A stretch of 64,000 nt of DNA from Vibrio gelatinilyticus (GTDB taxonomy: Bacteria; Pseudomonadota; Gammaproteobacteria; Enterobacterales; Vibrionaceae). Under the pieces are notes generated by a model. The model saw nothing but the letters and a program-made list of their open reading frames with translations. It had not been told where the DNA came from and searched no databases. The stretch is taken from assembly GCF_022836845.1 (NCBI RefSeq), contig NZ_JAJNNZ010000001.1, positions 124,001-188,000 of the forward strand, written 5' to 3'. A program made the position numbers and the translations under genes. Of the stretch, positions 54,182 to 63,164 are shown in pieces (within the stretch, counting starts at the first letter, position 1; each line of letters begins with the position of its first letter).

Positions 54182-54958
54182 TTGTTTGAATATATTGAAC
54201 CAACCATGTTGGTAGTCTTAGCATTAGTCGCTTTTGTCGCGGGCTTTATCGATGCCGTCGCCGGAGGTGGAGGAATGCTAACAGTGCCAGCCCTTCTTTC
54301 TTTGGGCTTACCTCCTCACATCGCACTTGGTACCAATAAACTGGCGGCAACTTTTGCTTCTTCGACAGCGGCTTTTACCTATTATAAAAAGCGACTTTTT
54401 AGCCCTGAATGTTGGAAACGTGCCTTCATTGCTACTTTAGTTGGTGCGACCACTGGTACACTCGTTGTTGATTTGATTTCTACGCAGTGGCTAGAAAAAG
54501 TATTGCCTCTGGTTATACTTGCGGCTGCGATTTATACCATTTGGCCAAAATCCTCTCACGCAGAGCAGAACTCGTTGCCGACATCTTGCCCTAAGTTTAA
54601 AAGAAAGCAGATCTTGCAGGGGCTTACGCTAGGCTTCTACGATGGGGTTGCAGGCCCGGGCACTGGGGCTTTCTGGACAGTAAGTTCGATGGCGTTATAC
54701 CGACTCAATATTCTGCTAGCATCTGGGCTTGCTAAAGCCATGAATTTTACCAGTAACTTTACCTCTTTGATCACCTTTGCCATATTAGGACATATTAACT
54801 GGGTTCTGGGCTTAACCATGGGTGTGTGTCTAATGGCGGGAGCTTATATTGGCGCTCATTCTGCCATTCGCTTTGGCAGTAAGTTTATTCGCCCTATATT
54901 TGTGAGTGTTGTGAGTGTACTCGCGATCAAACTTGCTTACGACGCATGGCTAGTGTAA
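54182..54958 (+). CDS. TSUP/TauE-SafE family membrane permease
   Basis: 258 residues, about eight membrane helices. GFIDAVAGGGGMLTVPALL and GTNKLAATFASS in the first repeat and GFYDGVAGPGTGAFW and LAKAMNFTSNFTSL in the second are the duplicated DUF81 motifs. It probably exports or imports a sulfur compound or organic anion. The start is probably TTG at 54182 (AGG 8 bases upstream), with ATG 54206 as alternative. It follows dinG after 12 bases and precedes priC after 36 bases. Confidence 0.87.
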   Translation: MFEYIEPTMLVVLALVAFVAGFIDAVAGGGGMLTVPALLSLGLPPHIALGTNKLAATFASSTAAFTYYKKRLFSPECWKRAFIATLVGATTGTLVVDLISTQWLEKVLPLVILAAAIYTIWPKSSHAEQNSLPTSCPKFKRKQILQGLTLGFYDGVAGPGTGAFWTVSSMALYRLNILLASGLAKAMNFTSNFTSLITFAILGHINWVLGLTMGVCLMAGAYIGAHSAIRFGSKFIRPIFVSVVSVLAIKLAYDAWLV

Positions 54959-54994
54959 TCACGCAATATTGCGCGTGAACAACAAGGATAGACG

Positions 54995-55540
54995 ATGAAT
55001 TTTACGGATGTCGAACAGCGATTAGAACAATTAGCGTTGCGCGCCGCTGAAGTGGATCGCACAAGGGGTGAGCATCATCAGATCCTGTTCGACGAGCACC
55101 TATTCAGTCGAAAAAGCCGCTTAGTCGTCCCCTATGTTAACGAAGCTAAAAGTACACTCGAGACTCTCCTTAAAGAACGCAAAGCCGATAGATTGACCGA
55201 TCTTAGAGCTGCGTATCTTGCAGAAAGGCTAGTCTCTCAAATTGAAGCACTGCAACGCGAGCTCTCTACCATTTCTATCCGAAAAAATGAACTAAAGCAC
55301 AAACATCACTTTAGGCGCCCCATTAATGAGATCTATCAAGATTTAGCTCAACATAAAGAGTGGGAGCGACGCTTGATGGAAATGGTTTTAGAAAAAACTC
55401 ACATTCTTGAGAAGAGCTCCTCGTTCGATCAACAGGAAGCTCAACAGCATCTACTCGCGACAGAGCAAAGACTTAAACGTTGCCAAGAGGCGATTATAAA
55501 ACTAGAAAACCAAATTACTTATCGAGAGAAGAACCAATAA
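54995..55540 (+). CDS. priC: Primosomal replication protein PriC
   Basis: 181 residues (E. coli PriC 175), all-helical and basic. The N-terminal LEQLALRAAEVDRTRG and the middle LAERLVSQIEALQRELS fit PriC, which promotes DnaB reloading at stalled forks. The ybaM gene follows at one base spacing, as in E. coli priC-ybaM, which makes the assignment firm. AAGGAT precedes the start. Confidence 0.85.
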   Translation: MNFTDVEQRLEQLALRAAEVDRTRGEHHQILFDEHLFSRKSRLVVPYVNEAKSTLETLLKERKADRLTDLRAAYLAERLVSQIEALQRELSTISIRKNELKHKHHFRRPINEIYQDLAQHKEWERRLMEMVLEKTHILEKSSSFDQQEAQQHLLATEQRLKRCQEAIIKLENQITYREKNQ

Positions 55541-55541
55541 C

Positions 55542-55721
55542 ATGTCAGACAACAATCAAAACCAAGCATCAGGTCTCGAAAACGCGCCACAAGACGTTCA
55601 ACTTGCTGTGGATCTTATCTTCTTGTTGGAGTCGAATGAGGTCGATCCAAATGTTGCACTGAGTGCCTTAGAGATGGTCAAGCAAGACTTACAAAGAAAA
55701 CTGCAAGCAAACTCTGATTAA
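55542..55721 (+). CDS. ybaM: YbaM family protein (DUF2496)
   Basis: 59 residues, MSDNNQNQASGLENAPQDVQ onwards. The core LENAPQDVQLAVDLIFLLE and the ALSALEMVKQDLQRKL helix match E. coli YbaM. A small helical cytoplasmic protein linked by name to RsmA/CsrA-like regulation in some annotations; its function is unproven. The ATG is one base past the priC stop, so it is co-translated with priC. Confidence 0.88.
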   Translation: MSDNNQNQASGLENAPQDVQLAVDLIFLLESNEVDPNVALSALEMVKQDLQRKLQANSD

Positions 55722-55766
55722 TCTGCTTATTTATCGTTATCTATATAGATGTGAACTGAAAGAACA

Positions 55767-55792
55767 AGCTCGCCGTTAAGTCACAGCGAGCT
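55767..55792. terminator. Hairpin after priC-ybaM and the MCP gene
   Basis: AGCTCGC pairs with GCGAGCT in the gap between convergent ybaM and the chemoreceptor gene. The T tract is poor on both sides, so the call is tentative. Confidence 0.35.
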
Positions 55793-55800
55793 AGATTAAA

Positions 55801-57918
55801 TTACACTTTAAACTGTTTAATCAACGTTTGTTGTGTCTGTGACAGGTTGTAAATATCATTACCCACCTTTTCTGAATCCCCAGCTTTTTCGAGTATTGCT
55901 GCACTTAGGTCGCGAATATTCGATACATTAAGATTCACTTCACTCGATACTGCCTGTTGCTCTTCAGCCGCTTTAACAATCTGAGTGTTCATATCGTTAA
56001 TCGCGGAGATTGATTCAAAAATCCGGCTTAACGAGGTCACAGCCTGCTGAACATGACTTGCAGTGTTGTCCGCCAACTCACTGCCTTCTTGGATCGCATC
56101 GACAACATTTTTTGTGCCATGCTGGACTTGCTCAATGACACAGCGGATCTCGCCGACTGAATCTTGGGTTCTGCTCGCTAAACTGCGCACTTCGTCAGCA
56201 ACAACCGCAAAGCCACGCCCTTGCTCTCCGGCCCTAGCCGCTTCGATTGCCGCATTAAGAGCCAGTAAATTGGTTTGTTCTGAGACGCCTTCTATCACCG
56301 ATAAAATTTCGGTAATGTTAGCATTGTTGCGAGCAAGCTCTTCAACGACCGGAACGGTTTTCTTCATTTGCTCAACCAGTCGAACCATTTCGGCGGCCGA
56401 AAGTTCCGCCACTTCCTGACCTTGACTCGCGGAGTCGTTAGCGTTCGCAGCCGCTTGAACAGCAACTTGCGCATTCTGAACCACTAACGAAGCCGTTTGT
56501 GTCATTTCTTCTGACGCCGTCGCAACCAGATCCACTTCTCTAAATTGTGCTTCACTGCTTGAACGAGTTTGAGCAGCCGTCAACTTTGATTTTTCTGTTG
56601 TACTGGCAACTTGTTCGGTCGTGTCGATGACCTGTTGGATAATGCCCTGAAGCTTATCAAGGAAGGCATTAAATTGAGTCGCGAGTTGGCCAATTTCATC
56701 TTTTGATTTCACATCTAATCGCTGGGTCAGGTCGCCTTCTCCAGACGCGATGTCCTCTAGACGGCTAACAACTGCTCTGATAGGTTTTACAATGCTGTAT
56801 GACAACATCGTGATTGCACCCAACCCGAGCATCAATAGAACTGTACCAACCACAATTTCGGTAATAACGCCCTTTTCGAGTTTGGCCGAAATGACTTGCT
56901 CTAAAGTAATCGCATCGCCGAGAACGCTACTACGAGGCATATCAAACAACACAGCCCAAGTTTGATTGGCGATTTTTATTGGTGAGAACACGGTTAACCA
57001 TTCACCATCGGCGCTCCACAAAGCCGCCGCTTCTTCGCCAAACAACAAATCCGTCACCTGATCTTTACTTAAGATCTTGCTTTTAAAAGGCGTACCTGCG
57101 GCCACATTGGGATCATCAGTCGCGATGACGGTTTCATCTAGGCTTATGATGTTAACAGAGCCACTGCCCTGGAATAGACGTCCATCCGAATCCAAAGCGG
57201 TTTCGGTCAATTGAGTCAGCTGCAAATCGATACCTAATAAGCCGACAACAACAGAATCAATAATGATGGGGACCGACAAAGATGAGGTCAACTGTTGCTC
57301 TCCAGCAACATCATGAATGCGCGGAGTACTCACACACGCCGATTCGGTCGCGATTGGACAATAAAAACGCTCGCCCTCTTGAAGATCATTAAGGGCGGTT
57401 TCGCTGAGTACTTCACGGTAGGCGTTTTCGCCCGTATCAGCAATTCTCCAATAAGTTGCAAACTGGCCTCGCTCATTCGACCCGACATAGTTAGCATTTT
57501 TGTAGTTGGTGTCTTCACCATCCAATGCATTTGGCTGGAAGACCAAATAAGCACCTTGTATTGTTTCAAATCCAATAACGGCCTGTCTTATCATTTCATC
57601 TAGCGCTGTACGTAAATCTTCGCTAGCCATAAAATTTTCTTCTGCGTTCAATTTCTGGAACTTGGTATTAGCCACCAACATTTCCGCACGATAACTGGCT
57701 TCGTTAAAGTAGTCGCTCACTTCTCTAGCATTGATCTCCGCTCTGGCTTCTAACAACGCTTGTGACTTATCCGTTACCGATTCATTACTCAGCGCCTTGA
57801 TGGTTTGCTGACTGTTGATAGCATTGTAGAGAGAAAAACCAATTAAACACAAAGAGGTGAAAAGGAGGCAGCACCCCGCTAGTAGCGTGATCTTCCATTG
57901 AACAGACAAAGTTCGCAT
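55801..57918 (-). CDS. Methyl-accepting chemotaxis protein with double-Cache sensor
   Basis: 705 residues. A first membrane helix (about 10-32) and a second (about 353-375) flank a periplasmic dCache_1-type domain with [33 protein letters not shown] and [23 protein letters not shown] domain follows ([20 protein letters not shown]), then the cytoplasmic signalling helices with the hairpin tip [20 protein letters not shown]. There is no C-terminal NWETF-type pentapeptide. Such Cache domains often bind amino acids or organic acids; the ligand is not predictable here. Confidence 0.93.
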   Translation of the reverse strand: MRTLSVQWKITLLAGCCLLFTSLCLIGFSLYNAINSQQTIKALSNESVTDKSQALLEARAEINAREVSDYFNEASYRAEMLVANTKFQKLNAEENFMASEDLRTALDEMIRQAVIGFETIQGAYLVFQPNALDGEDTNYKNANYVGSNERGQFATYWRIADTGENAYREVLSETALNDLQEGERFYCPIATESACVSTPRIHDVAGEQQLTSSLSVPIIIDSVVVGLLGIDLQLTQLTETALDSDGRLFQGSGSVNIISLDETVIATDDPNVAAGTPFKSKILSKDQVTDLLFGEEAAALWSADGEWLTVFSPIKIANQTWAVLFDMPRSSVLGDAITLEQVISAKLEKGVITEIVVGTVLLMLGLGAITMLSYSIVKPIRAVVSRLEDIASGEGDLTQRLDVKSKDEIGQLATQFNAFLDKLQGIIQQVIDTTEQVASTTEKSKLTAAQTRSSSEAQFREVDLVATASEEMTQTASLVVQNAQVAVQAAANANDSASQGQEVAELSAAEMVRLVEQMKKTVPVVEELARNNANITEILSVIEGVSEQTNLLALNAAIEAARAGEQGRGFAVVADEVRSLASRTQDSVGEIRCVIEQVQHGTKNVVDAIQEGSELADNTASHVQQAVTSLSRIFESISAINDMNTQIVKAAEEQQAVSSEVNLNVSNIRDLSAAILEKAGDSEKVGNDIYNLSQTQQTLIKQFKV

Positions 57919-58187
57919 ATTACATCCTTATTTTGCAAACGATTACCCGAGTACCCGCACCAATGTTATACCGGTGCAAGTATTTGAGTGAGTTATAGCT
58001 GATTACTTAGTACTTAGATAAACGACAATGGTTTACTCTTGGTCAAGTTAACGGCAGAAGTCTCCATTTATTGAGCTTTTATTACAACATAATTCCCATG
58101 TCAGTTAATAGGCTAGCTTTCCATACTGTATCTATTCGCCGTGGACTGTTAACATCAAACCACAATAAAAAAGGAAAACGATATTCA

Positions 58188-58994
58188 ATGAAAGTTATCA
58201 GTTTCAACATCAACGGGTTACGAGCTCGACTACACCAATTACAAGCTATCATCGACAAGCATCAGCCCGATGTGATTGGCCTACAAGAAATAAAGGTCCA
58301 TGACGAAGCATTCCCAATCGAAGCGGTAGAAGCGATGGGATATCACGTCTACTTCCATGGTCAAAAGGCTCACTATGGCGTGGCCATGCTGTGTAAGCAA
58401 GAACCGGTATCGGTACAGAAAGGCTTTCCAAGCGACAATGAAGAACATCAAAAGCGCATGATTATGGCGACATTTGAAGATGAATCGGGAAACAAAACAA
58501 CAGTACTCAATGGTTATTTTCCACAAGGGGATAATATTAGCCATGAGACTAAGTTTCCTTATAAAGAAGCCTTCTATAAAGATTTAATGGTGTATTTGAA
58601 TGGTCACCACAGCAGCGATGAGAACCTCATCGTCATGGGTGATATTAATATCAGCCCTATCGATTTAGATATTGGTATTGGTGAACCAAACCGAAAACGT
58701 TGGTTAAAAACAGGCAAATGTTCATTCCAACCTGTTGAACGTGAGTGGCTACAAACCTTACTTGATTGGGGCTTTGTTGATACCTTCCGCCAACTGCACC
58801 CTAAAGTAAACGACCAGTTCTCTTGGTTTGATTATCGTTCACGTGGTTTTGATGATAATCGCGGACTGCGTATCGATGTGGTATTGGCAACGAAGAGCCT
58901 TGCCCAGAAGTGCAGCGAAGCGGGTATTGATTATGAGCTACGTGGCATTGAAAAGCCGTCTGATCATGCTCCGATTTGGTCAACGTTTGGGTAA
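58188..58994 (+). CDS. xthA: Exodeoxyribonuclease III
   Basis: 268 residues, identical in length to E. coli ExoIII. The EEP nuclease motifs are all present: [15 protein letters not shown] with the metal Glu, the catalytic Tyr/Asp region [22 protein letters not shown], and the final SDHAPIW His. It is an AP endonuclease and 3'-5' exonuclease in base excision repair. The frame extends upstream to a TTG at 58071, but ATG 58188 gives the conserved [10 protein letters not shown] start, with AAGGAA upstream. Confidence 0.96.
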   Translation: MKVISFNINGLRARLHQLQAIIDKHQPDVIGLQEIKVHDEAFPIEAVEAMGYHVYFHGQKAHYGVAMLCKQEPVSVQKGFPSDNEEHQKRMIMATFEDESGNKTTVLNGYFPQGDNISHETKFPYKEAFYKDLMVYLNGHHSSDENLIVMGDINISPIDLDIGIGEPNRKRWLKTGKCSFQPVEREWLQTLLDWGFVDTFRQLHPKVNDQFSWFDYRSRGFDDNRGLRIDVVLATKSLAQKCSEAGIDYELRGIEKPSDHAPIWSTFG

Positions 58995-59021
58995 GTTGGC
59001 GCTAACTAAAAGTTCACACAT

Positions 59022-59118
59022 CGTCGTTCCCGCTATAATTCCTGTCATACCCTTTATAATGTCTGTCATTCCCGCCTCCGAGCGGGAATCTACTCACCGA
59101 AAATTCGGGGATGACAAT
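59022..59118. repeat. Palindromic GTCAT-type intergenic repeat
   Basis: CGTCGTTCCCGC ... GTCATTCCCGCCTCCGAGC and GGGAATCTACTC ... GGGGATGACAATCC, in the gap between xthA and the convergent permease gene. The strong arm GTCATTCCCGCCTCCGAG/CGGGAATC is shared with the unit near 49.6 kb. Confidence 0.7.
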
Positions 59119-59187
59119 CCTTATTGCAGCTTAAACAAAAATCCCGACTCGAAAGCCGGGATCATAGCGTGATAGTAAAAGGACCTC

Positions 59188-59868
59188 TTAAGATTCAAGC
59201 GGTCTCATGTAGGCTAGGAAGCGTTTTTCTGCCTTCTTAAAGACCCAAAGAATAATGAAAGTCAGTCCCATATAGAACAAGCCAGCGGTCAGGAATGACT
59301 CAAAGGGCGCGTAGTATCGAGAGTTAACTAAACGTGCAGCACCCGTTAAGTCCATAATCGTCACAATACCCGCCACTGCGGAGCCATGAAGCATGAAAAT
59401 GACTTCGTTACTGTAAGCAGGAAGTGCTCGTCTCAGTGCACTTGGCAAAATGATGCGACGATAGGTTTTCCAAGGGCTCATGCCATAGGCTTTGGCTGCT
59501 TCTACCTCACCCTTAGGCAGGCCATTAATAGCACCACGTATAATTTCTGCTGTATACGCTGATGTATTTAAAACAAACGCCACTAGTGCGCAAAACCAGG
59601 CGTTTTCCCAAAGCGTGTCTTTTACTGGAAAAAATTGGTCCATACCGTAGTAGATCAAATACAATTGGACGAGTAATGGCGTGCCACGGAAAAAGTAGAT
59701 ATACGCCCACGATGGCAGGCTAATTAAATAGTTTTCACTGTTTCTTGCAATGGCAAGCGGAATCGCAACACATAAACCAATTACAAGCGCTAGCGACACT
59801 AACCAAGTCGTCGTCCACAGTCCTCCTAGATAGATAGGAAAACTCTCGATAATCAAAGAAAAGTCCAT
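59188..59868 (-). CDS. Amino acid ABC transporter permease (HisM/ArtM type)
   Basis: 226 residues, about five membrane helices. The EAA loop is EVEAAKAYGMSPWKTYRRIILP, here the signature EAAKAYGMSP then LPSALRRALP. FFRGTPLLVQLYLIYYG is typical of HisM-like subunits. It pairs with the upstream HisQ-like permease; the two genes are separated by two bases. Last gene of the four-gene operon. Confidence 0.9.
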   Translation of the reverse strand: MDFSLIIESFPIYLGGLWTTTWLVSLALVIGLCVAIPLAIARNSENYLISLPSWAYIYFFRGTPLLVQLYLIYYGMDQFFPVKDTLWENAWFCALVAFVLNTSAYTAEIIRGAINGLPKGEVEAAKAYGMSPWKTYRRIILPSALRRALPAYSNEVIFMLHGSAVAGIVTIMDLTGAARLVNSRYYAPFESFLTAGLFYMGLTFIILWVFKKAEKRFLAYMRPLES

Positions 59869-59870
59869 AT

Positions 59871-60611
59871 CTACCTCACGTGAATACTAAATTTACGTTC
59901 CACCAGCTTTAGGAAACCTGTCGAAATGCTAGTGAATAACAAGAAAATAATGGCGACGGACATATAGAATGTGAATGGCATCTTTGTCGAACCTGCGGCA
60001 AGGGAACTCACCCGAACCATATCCTCAAGGCCAATAATCGATACCAAAGCGGTTGTCTTAAGCAATACGAGCCAGTTATTGCCAAATCCAGGTAAAGCAT
60101 GGCGTATCATTTGAGGCAGTAGAATTCGTCGAAACGCCATTGGTCCGCTCATTCCATAAGCTTTCGCTGCTTCCATTTCACCTTGATCAACGGCCATGAT
60201 CGCGCCACGAAAAGTTTCGGCCATATAGGCTCCGAAAATAAATCCGATGGTAAGCACGCCTGCAATGAAAGGTGATACATCAATGTAGTCGGGTAGATAT
60301 GCCGTCCACTCATGGCTCGGGTCACTGGCTGTGAACCATTCGTTGAGCCATTCATTAATGGCGTAGAGGCTATTATTGAGTAGAATCTGACCGCCGAAGA
60401 AAATCAACATCATTAAAACGAGATCGGGTATCCCTCGAATGACAGTCGTATAAAGGGTCGCAATTGCTCGCGCCCAACGATAAGGTGCTAGCTTTGCAAG
60501 CGCGCCTAACATGCCCAATACCATAGCAAGCAAAAGAGAAAGCAGAGCCACTTCTATGGTGAGTACGGCCCCTTTAAATATAGAGGCTTCATATCCTTGT
60601 AAATCCAGCAT
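59871..60611 (-). CDS. Amino acid ABC transporter permease (HisQ/ArtQ type)
   Basis: 246 residues with about five membrane helices. TTVIRGIPDLVLMMLIFFGG and the EAA loop EMEAAKAYGMSGPMAFRRIL (motif EAAKAYGMS) define it. A longer periplasmic insert than in HisQ (around residues 85-115, SLYAINEWLNEWF) is notable. ATG 60611 has AAGGA upstream and is preferred over 60650. Forms the channel with the HisM-like subunit. Confidence 0.9.
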   Translation of the reverse strand: MLDLQGYEASIFKGAVLTIEVALLSLLLAMVLGMLGALAKLAPYRWARAIATLYTTVIRGIPDLVLMMLIFFGGQILLNNSLYAINEWLNEWFTASDPSHEWTAYLPDYIDVSPFIAGVLTIGFIFGAYMAETFRGAIMAVDQGEMEAAKAYGMSGPMAFRRILLPQMIRHALPGFGNNWLVLLKTTALVSIIGLEDMVRVSSLAAGSTKMPFTFYMSVAIIFLLFTSISTGFLKLVERKFSIHVR

Positions 60612-60718
60612 AGTCCTTTCCAACAGCACAACAAAATGTTGGTAAGACAAGAGCTAGAGCAAGGCCCTAGCTCTTGTGTAATCAATACTTCTTATTCTAA
60701 TTTAGCAGGTAATTTAGA

Positions 60719-61489
60719 TTACTCGCCATATACATCGTAGTTGAAGTATTTCGCAGCAATTTTTTTGTACTCGCCACTGGCACGTAGCGCATCGATTGCA
60801 GAATCAAGTTTCTTTGTAAGATCTTTGTCTTGTTTACGTACGGCAATACCAAAGCCTTCACCAAACCATTTAGGATCCGTGAGTGATGGGCCAGCGAACT
60901 CATACGCTTCACCGCCTGGCTTATTAAGTACACCTTCTTCAAGTGCAGACGCGTCACCAAGTACCGCAGCAATTCGGCCATTAGCTAGGTCAAGGTAAGC
61001 TTCATCGAATGAACCGTAACGTACGATGTCAACTTTACCGCCGTAGTTATCAGTGATGTACTTGTCGTGCGTTGTTGCACGCTGAACACCGATTTTAACG
61101 CCATCAAGATTGTCAAAATCTAGACCAGCGCCTTTCTTAGCAATGAATTTATTTGGGATAAGCGCGTATTTACCAGTGAAATCAATCTTCTTTTTACGCT
61201 CTTCAGTGATCGACATTGCTGCGATGATCCCATCGTACTTGCGTGCAAGCAGTGACGGGATAATACCATCCCAATCTTGTGGTACGATTTTACATTTCAC
61301 TTGCATCTCTTCACACAGCGCATTTGCCATGTCAACGTCAAAACCTTTAAGAGAGCCATCAGCTTCTGTCCAGCTAAATGGAGGATAAGCACCTTCAATA
61401 CCAAAACGTACCGTCTTCCATTCCTTTGCTTGCGCTACGCCAGTTGCTGTCGTCGCAATCATTGCCGCTACTACTAACCACTTTTTCAT
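60719..61489 (-). CDS. Periplasmic basic amino acid-binding protein (HisJ/ArgT type)
   Basis: 256 residues with a signal peptide (1-23, cut after AQA). The SBP_bac_3 domain has FGIEGAYPPFSWTEADG, GFDVDMANALCEE with the Cys pair CEEMQVKC as in HisJ/ArgT, and the C-terminal KYFNYDVYGE. Ligand contacts resembling those of LAO/His-binding proteins suggest arginine, lysine, ornithine or histidine. ATG 61489 has AGGAG 7 bases upstream. Located between the ATPase and permease genes, so one operon of the order P-J-Q-M. Confidence 0.9.
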   Translation of the reverse strand: MKKWLVVAAMIATTATGVAQAKEWKTVRFGIEGAYPPFSWTEADGSLKGFDVDMANALCEEMQVKCKIVPQDWDGIIPSLLARKYDGIIAAMSITEERKKKIDFTGKYALIPNKFIAKKGAGLDFDNLDGVKIGVQRATTHDKYITDNYGGKVDIVRYGSFDEAYLDLANGRIAAVLGDASALEEGVLNKPGGEAYEFAGPSLTDPKWFGEGFGIAVRKQDKDLTKKLDSAIDALRASGEYKKIAAKYFNYDVYGE

Positions 61490-61598
61490 TTCCATACTCC
61501 TGTGATTGGATGTTTCTTTATTTTTGATGTTGCGTTTTATATAGCTAGGCCAAAGGCCTAATTTTGCCAATAAAATGACACAGAAAATGTGCCATTAA

Positions 61599-62369
61599 TC
61601 AGTAAATTGATGAAATAAACTGCTGAAGTCGTTCTGATTCAGGGTTGGTAAAGAGTTTCGCAGGATCGCCCTGCTCTTCAACCAAACCTTGGTGCAAAAA
61701 CATAACATGATTGGATACATCTCTTGCGAACGCCATTTCGTGGGTAACTACCAACATTGTTCTTCCCTCTTCAGCAAGATCACGCATGACCCCAAGAACT
61801 TCACCAACAAGCTCAGGATCCAACGCGGAGGTTGGTTCATCGAATAGCATGACCTCTGGGTCAACGGCGAGCGCACGAGCAATCGCTGCACGTTGTTGTT
61901 GACCTCCAGAAAGGTGACCAGGGTAGTAATCTTTGCGTTCATACAAACCTACTTTTTTCAAAAGTAATTCTGCATTTTCTAACGCCTGTGCTTTGGGAAC
62001 GCCTAGCACGTGTATGGGGGCTTCAATGACATTTTCTAGTACAGTCATATGCGACCATAAATTAAAACCTTGAAACACCATAGCTAAACGAGAGCGGATT
62101 CTCTGAACTTGTTTTTCATTGGCAGGTATAGATTCACCCAGACGGTTGTTCTTCATTTGGATAAGTTCTCCATTTACCCAAATTTCGCCTTCCGTTGGTG
62201 TTTCTAATAAGTTAATGCATCTAAGAAATGTACTTTTCCCTGAACCTGATGAGCCAATAATTGAGATGACATCACCTTTATGGGCAGCAAGGGAAATCCC
62301 CTTTAAAACTTTGTTCTGTCCAAATGTCTTATGCAGTTCTTTTATGTCTAGCGCTGGTACATCATTCAT
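61599..62369 (-). CDS. Amino acid ABC transporter ATP-binding protein (HisP type)
   Basis: 256 residues. Walker A GSSGSGKST, signature LSGGQQQR, Walker B VMLFDEP, the D-loop SALDPE and the switch His (VVTHEM) are all intact. MNDVPALDIKELHKTF matches the usual start of this family in vibrios. ATG 62369 has GGGAG 10 bases upstream; an in-frame TTG at 62405 with GGAG is an alternative. First gene of the transporter operon on the minus strand; the long region upstream carries its promoter. Confidence 0.92.
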   Translation of the reverse strand: MNDVPALDIKELHKTFGQNKVLKGISLAAHKGDVISIIGSSGSGKSTFLRCINLLETPTEGEIWVNGELIQMKNNRLGESIPANEKQVQRIRSRLAMVFQGFNLWSHMTVLENVIEAPIHVLGVPKAQALENAELLLKKVGLYERKDYYPGHLSGGQQQRAAIARALAVDPEVMLFDEPTSALDPELVGEVLGVMRDLAEEGRTMLVVTHEMAFARDVSNHVMFLHQGLVEEQGDPAKLFTNPESERLQQFISSIY

Positions 62370-62689
62370 TGCGCTTGTACTCCCTGTCGTATCTGTGACT
62401 GCCAAGGTACTCCGACCTTTTATTTATTCGGTACACGCTAGCACCCCAAACTGGGTTTTGCAACAAATTATTAACCTATTTGCCAGCGTAATTTAGGCAT
62501 TATATCCGAAGAAATATGCAATAAAAAGCAAATTAACCTAAATATAATGCATAAGCTATATAGTATGTTGCACAATTAATCACTTACACCACGTAAACGA
62601 TAAGTCTGATGTTGATAAGACTTTGTAACAATAACTGTGGGTTATGTAGATGAATTCGTTATCAGGGCAATACCTGCTAGTCGGTTGTG

Positions 62690-62872
62690 TTACCTTGCAG
62701 ATAGTAATAAGGTTTTTAACCCAATTGCCACCAACTGCAATAGGATGTATCGAACGTAATTGGCGATGACTTGATTTAATGGTGCGTACGAACGCCGCTG
62801 CTTTGAGAGTTGGCTCTCTTGAAGAAGGCGTCGGAAATCATTGGATAAATTTTCATAAAAGTCAGTGTTCAT
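62690..62872 (-). CDS. Doubtful small ORF, 60 residues
   Basis: Starts MNTDFYENLSNDFRRLLQES and ends in a hydrophobic stretch YILLQLVAIGLKTLLLSA. The amphipathic N-terminus followed by a possible helix is protein-like, but there is no Shine-Dalgarno before the ATG and I know no homologue. Could be a small membrane protein or a chance ORF. Confidence 0.25.
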   Translation of the reverse strand: MNTDFYENLSNDFRRLLQESQLSKQRRSYAPLNQVIANYVRYILLQLVAIGLKTLLLSAR

Positions 62873-62981
62873 TTACTTTTATGACTGAAAGAGAATTACG
62901 TTAGTTAGTGGGAAGTTGTCAATCTTTAACCATTAGTTGTAGTTTTATTTCACTATCTTTCATTAAGTGATCAAGATCAAT

Positions 62982-63104
62982 CATGTTCTTAGCGTTGCTT
63001 GTTAGACTCGGCGAAAGAACATGGTACGAAGAAATCAACTCTGCTTGGTAAATCTCGTCTATTCTAAAGCACGTATAACATGTGCTGTAGATTTACCTTT
63101 TTTT
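62982..63104 (+). ncRNA. Candidate cis-regulatory leader RNA of the DUF3360 gene, with terminator
   Basis: A first stem pairs CATGTTCTT (62982-62990) with AAGAACATG (63015-63023), 9 perfect base pairs enclosing a 24-base arm. A second stem pairs GGTAAATCT (63047-63055) with AGATTTACC (63089-63097), with an inner AGCAC/GTGCT helix, and is followed by seven T. This is an intrinsic terminator 60 bases before the start codon, so expression must depend on read-through. A structured RNA called the DUF3360 motif has been described upstream of such genes (from memory); this is the expected place for it. Confidence 0.65.
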
Positions 63105-63164
63105 ACGTTTATCTACTCTTCGTGGCATAACAAGAACAATCAACTTTAAAACTATGAGGATTCT

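Larger units (their letters stand above)
62370..63164. other. Intergenic region between the HisP-like gene and the DUF3360 gene
   Basis: About 795 bases between divergent genes. It contains the transporter promoter, a doubtful 60-codon ORF (62690-62872, minus), and the structured leader of the DUF3360 gene (62982-63104). Near 62510-62560, TGCAATAAAAAGCA and ATGCATAAGC recall arginine-repressor half sites but do not fit ARG boxes well. Confidence 0.6.

Noticed and set aside
62505..62580. Possible ArgR (ARG box) sites upstream of the HisP-like gene
   Set aside because: TGCAATAAAAAGCA and ATGCATAAGCTATAT share only part of TGAAT-N4-ATTCA and are not spaced as a typical box pair; too weak to annotate.
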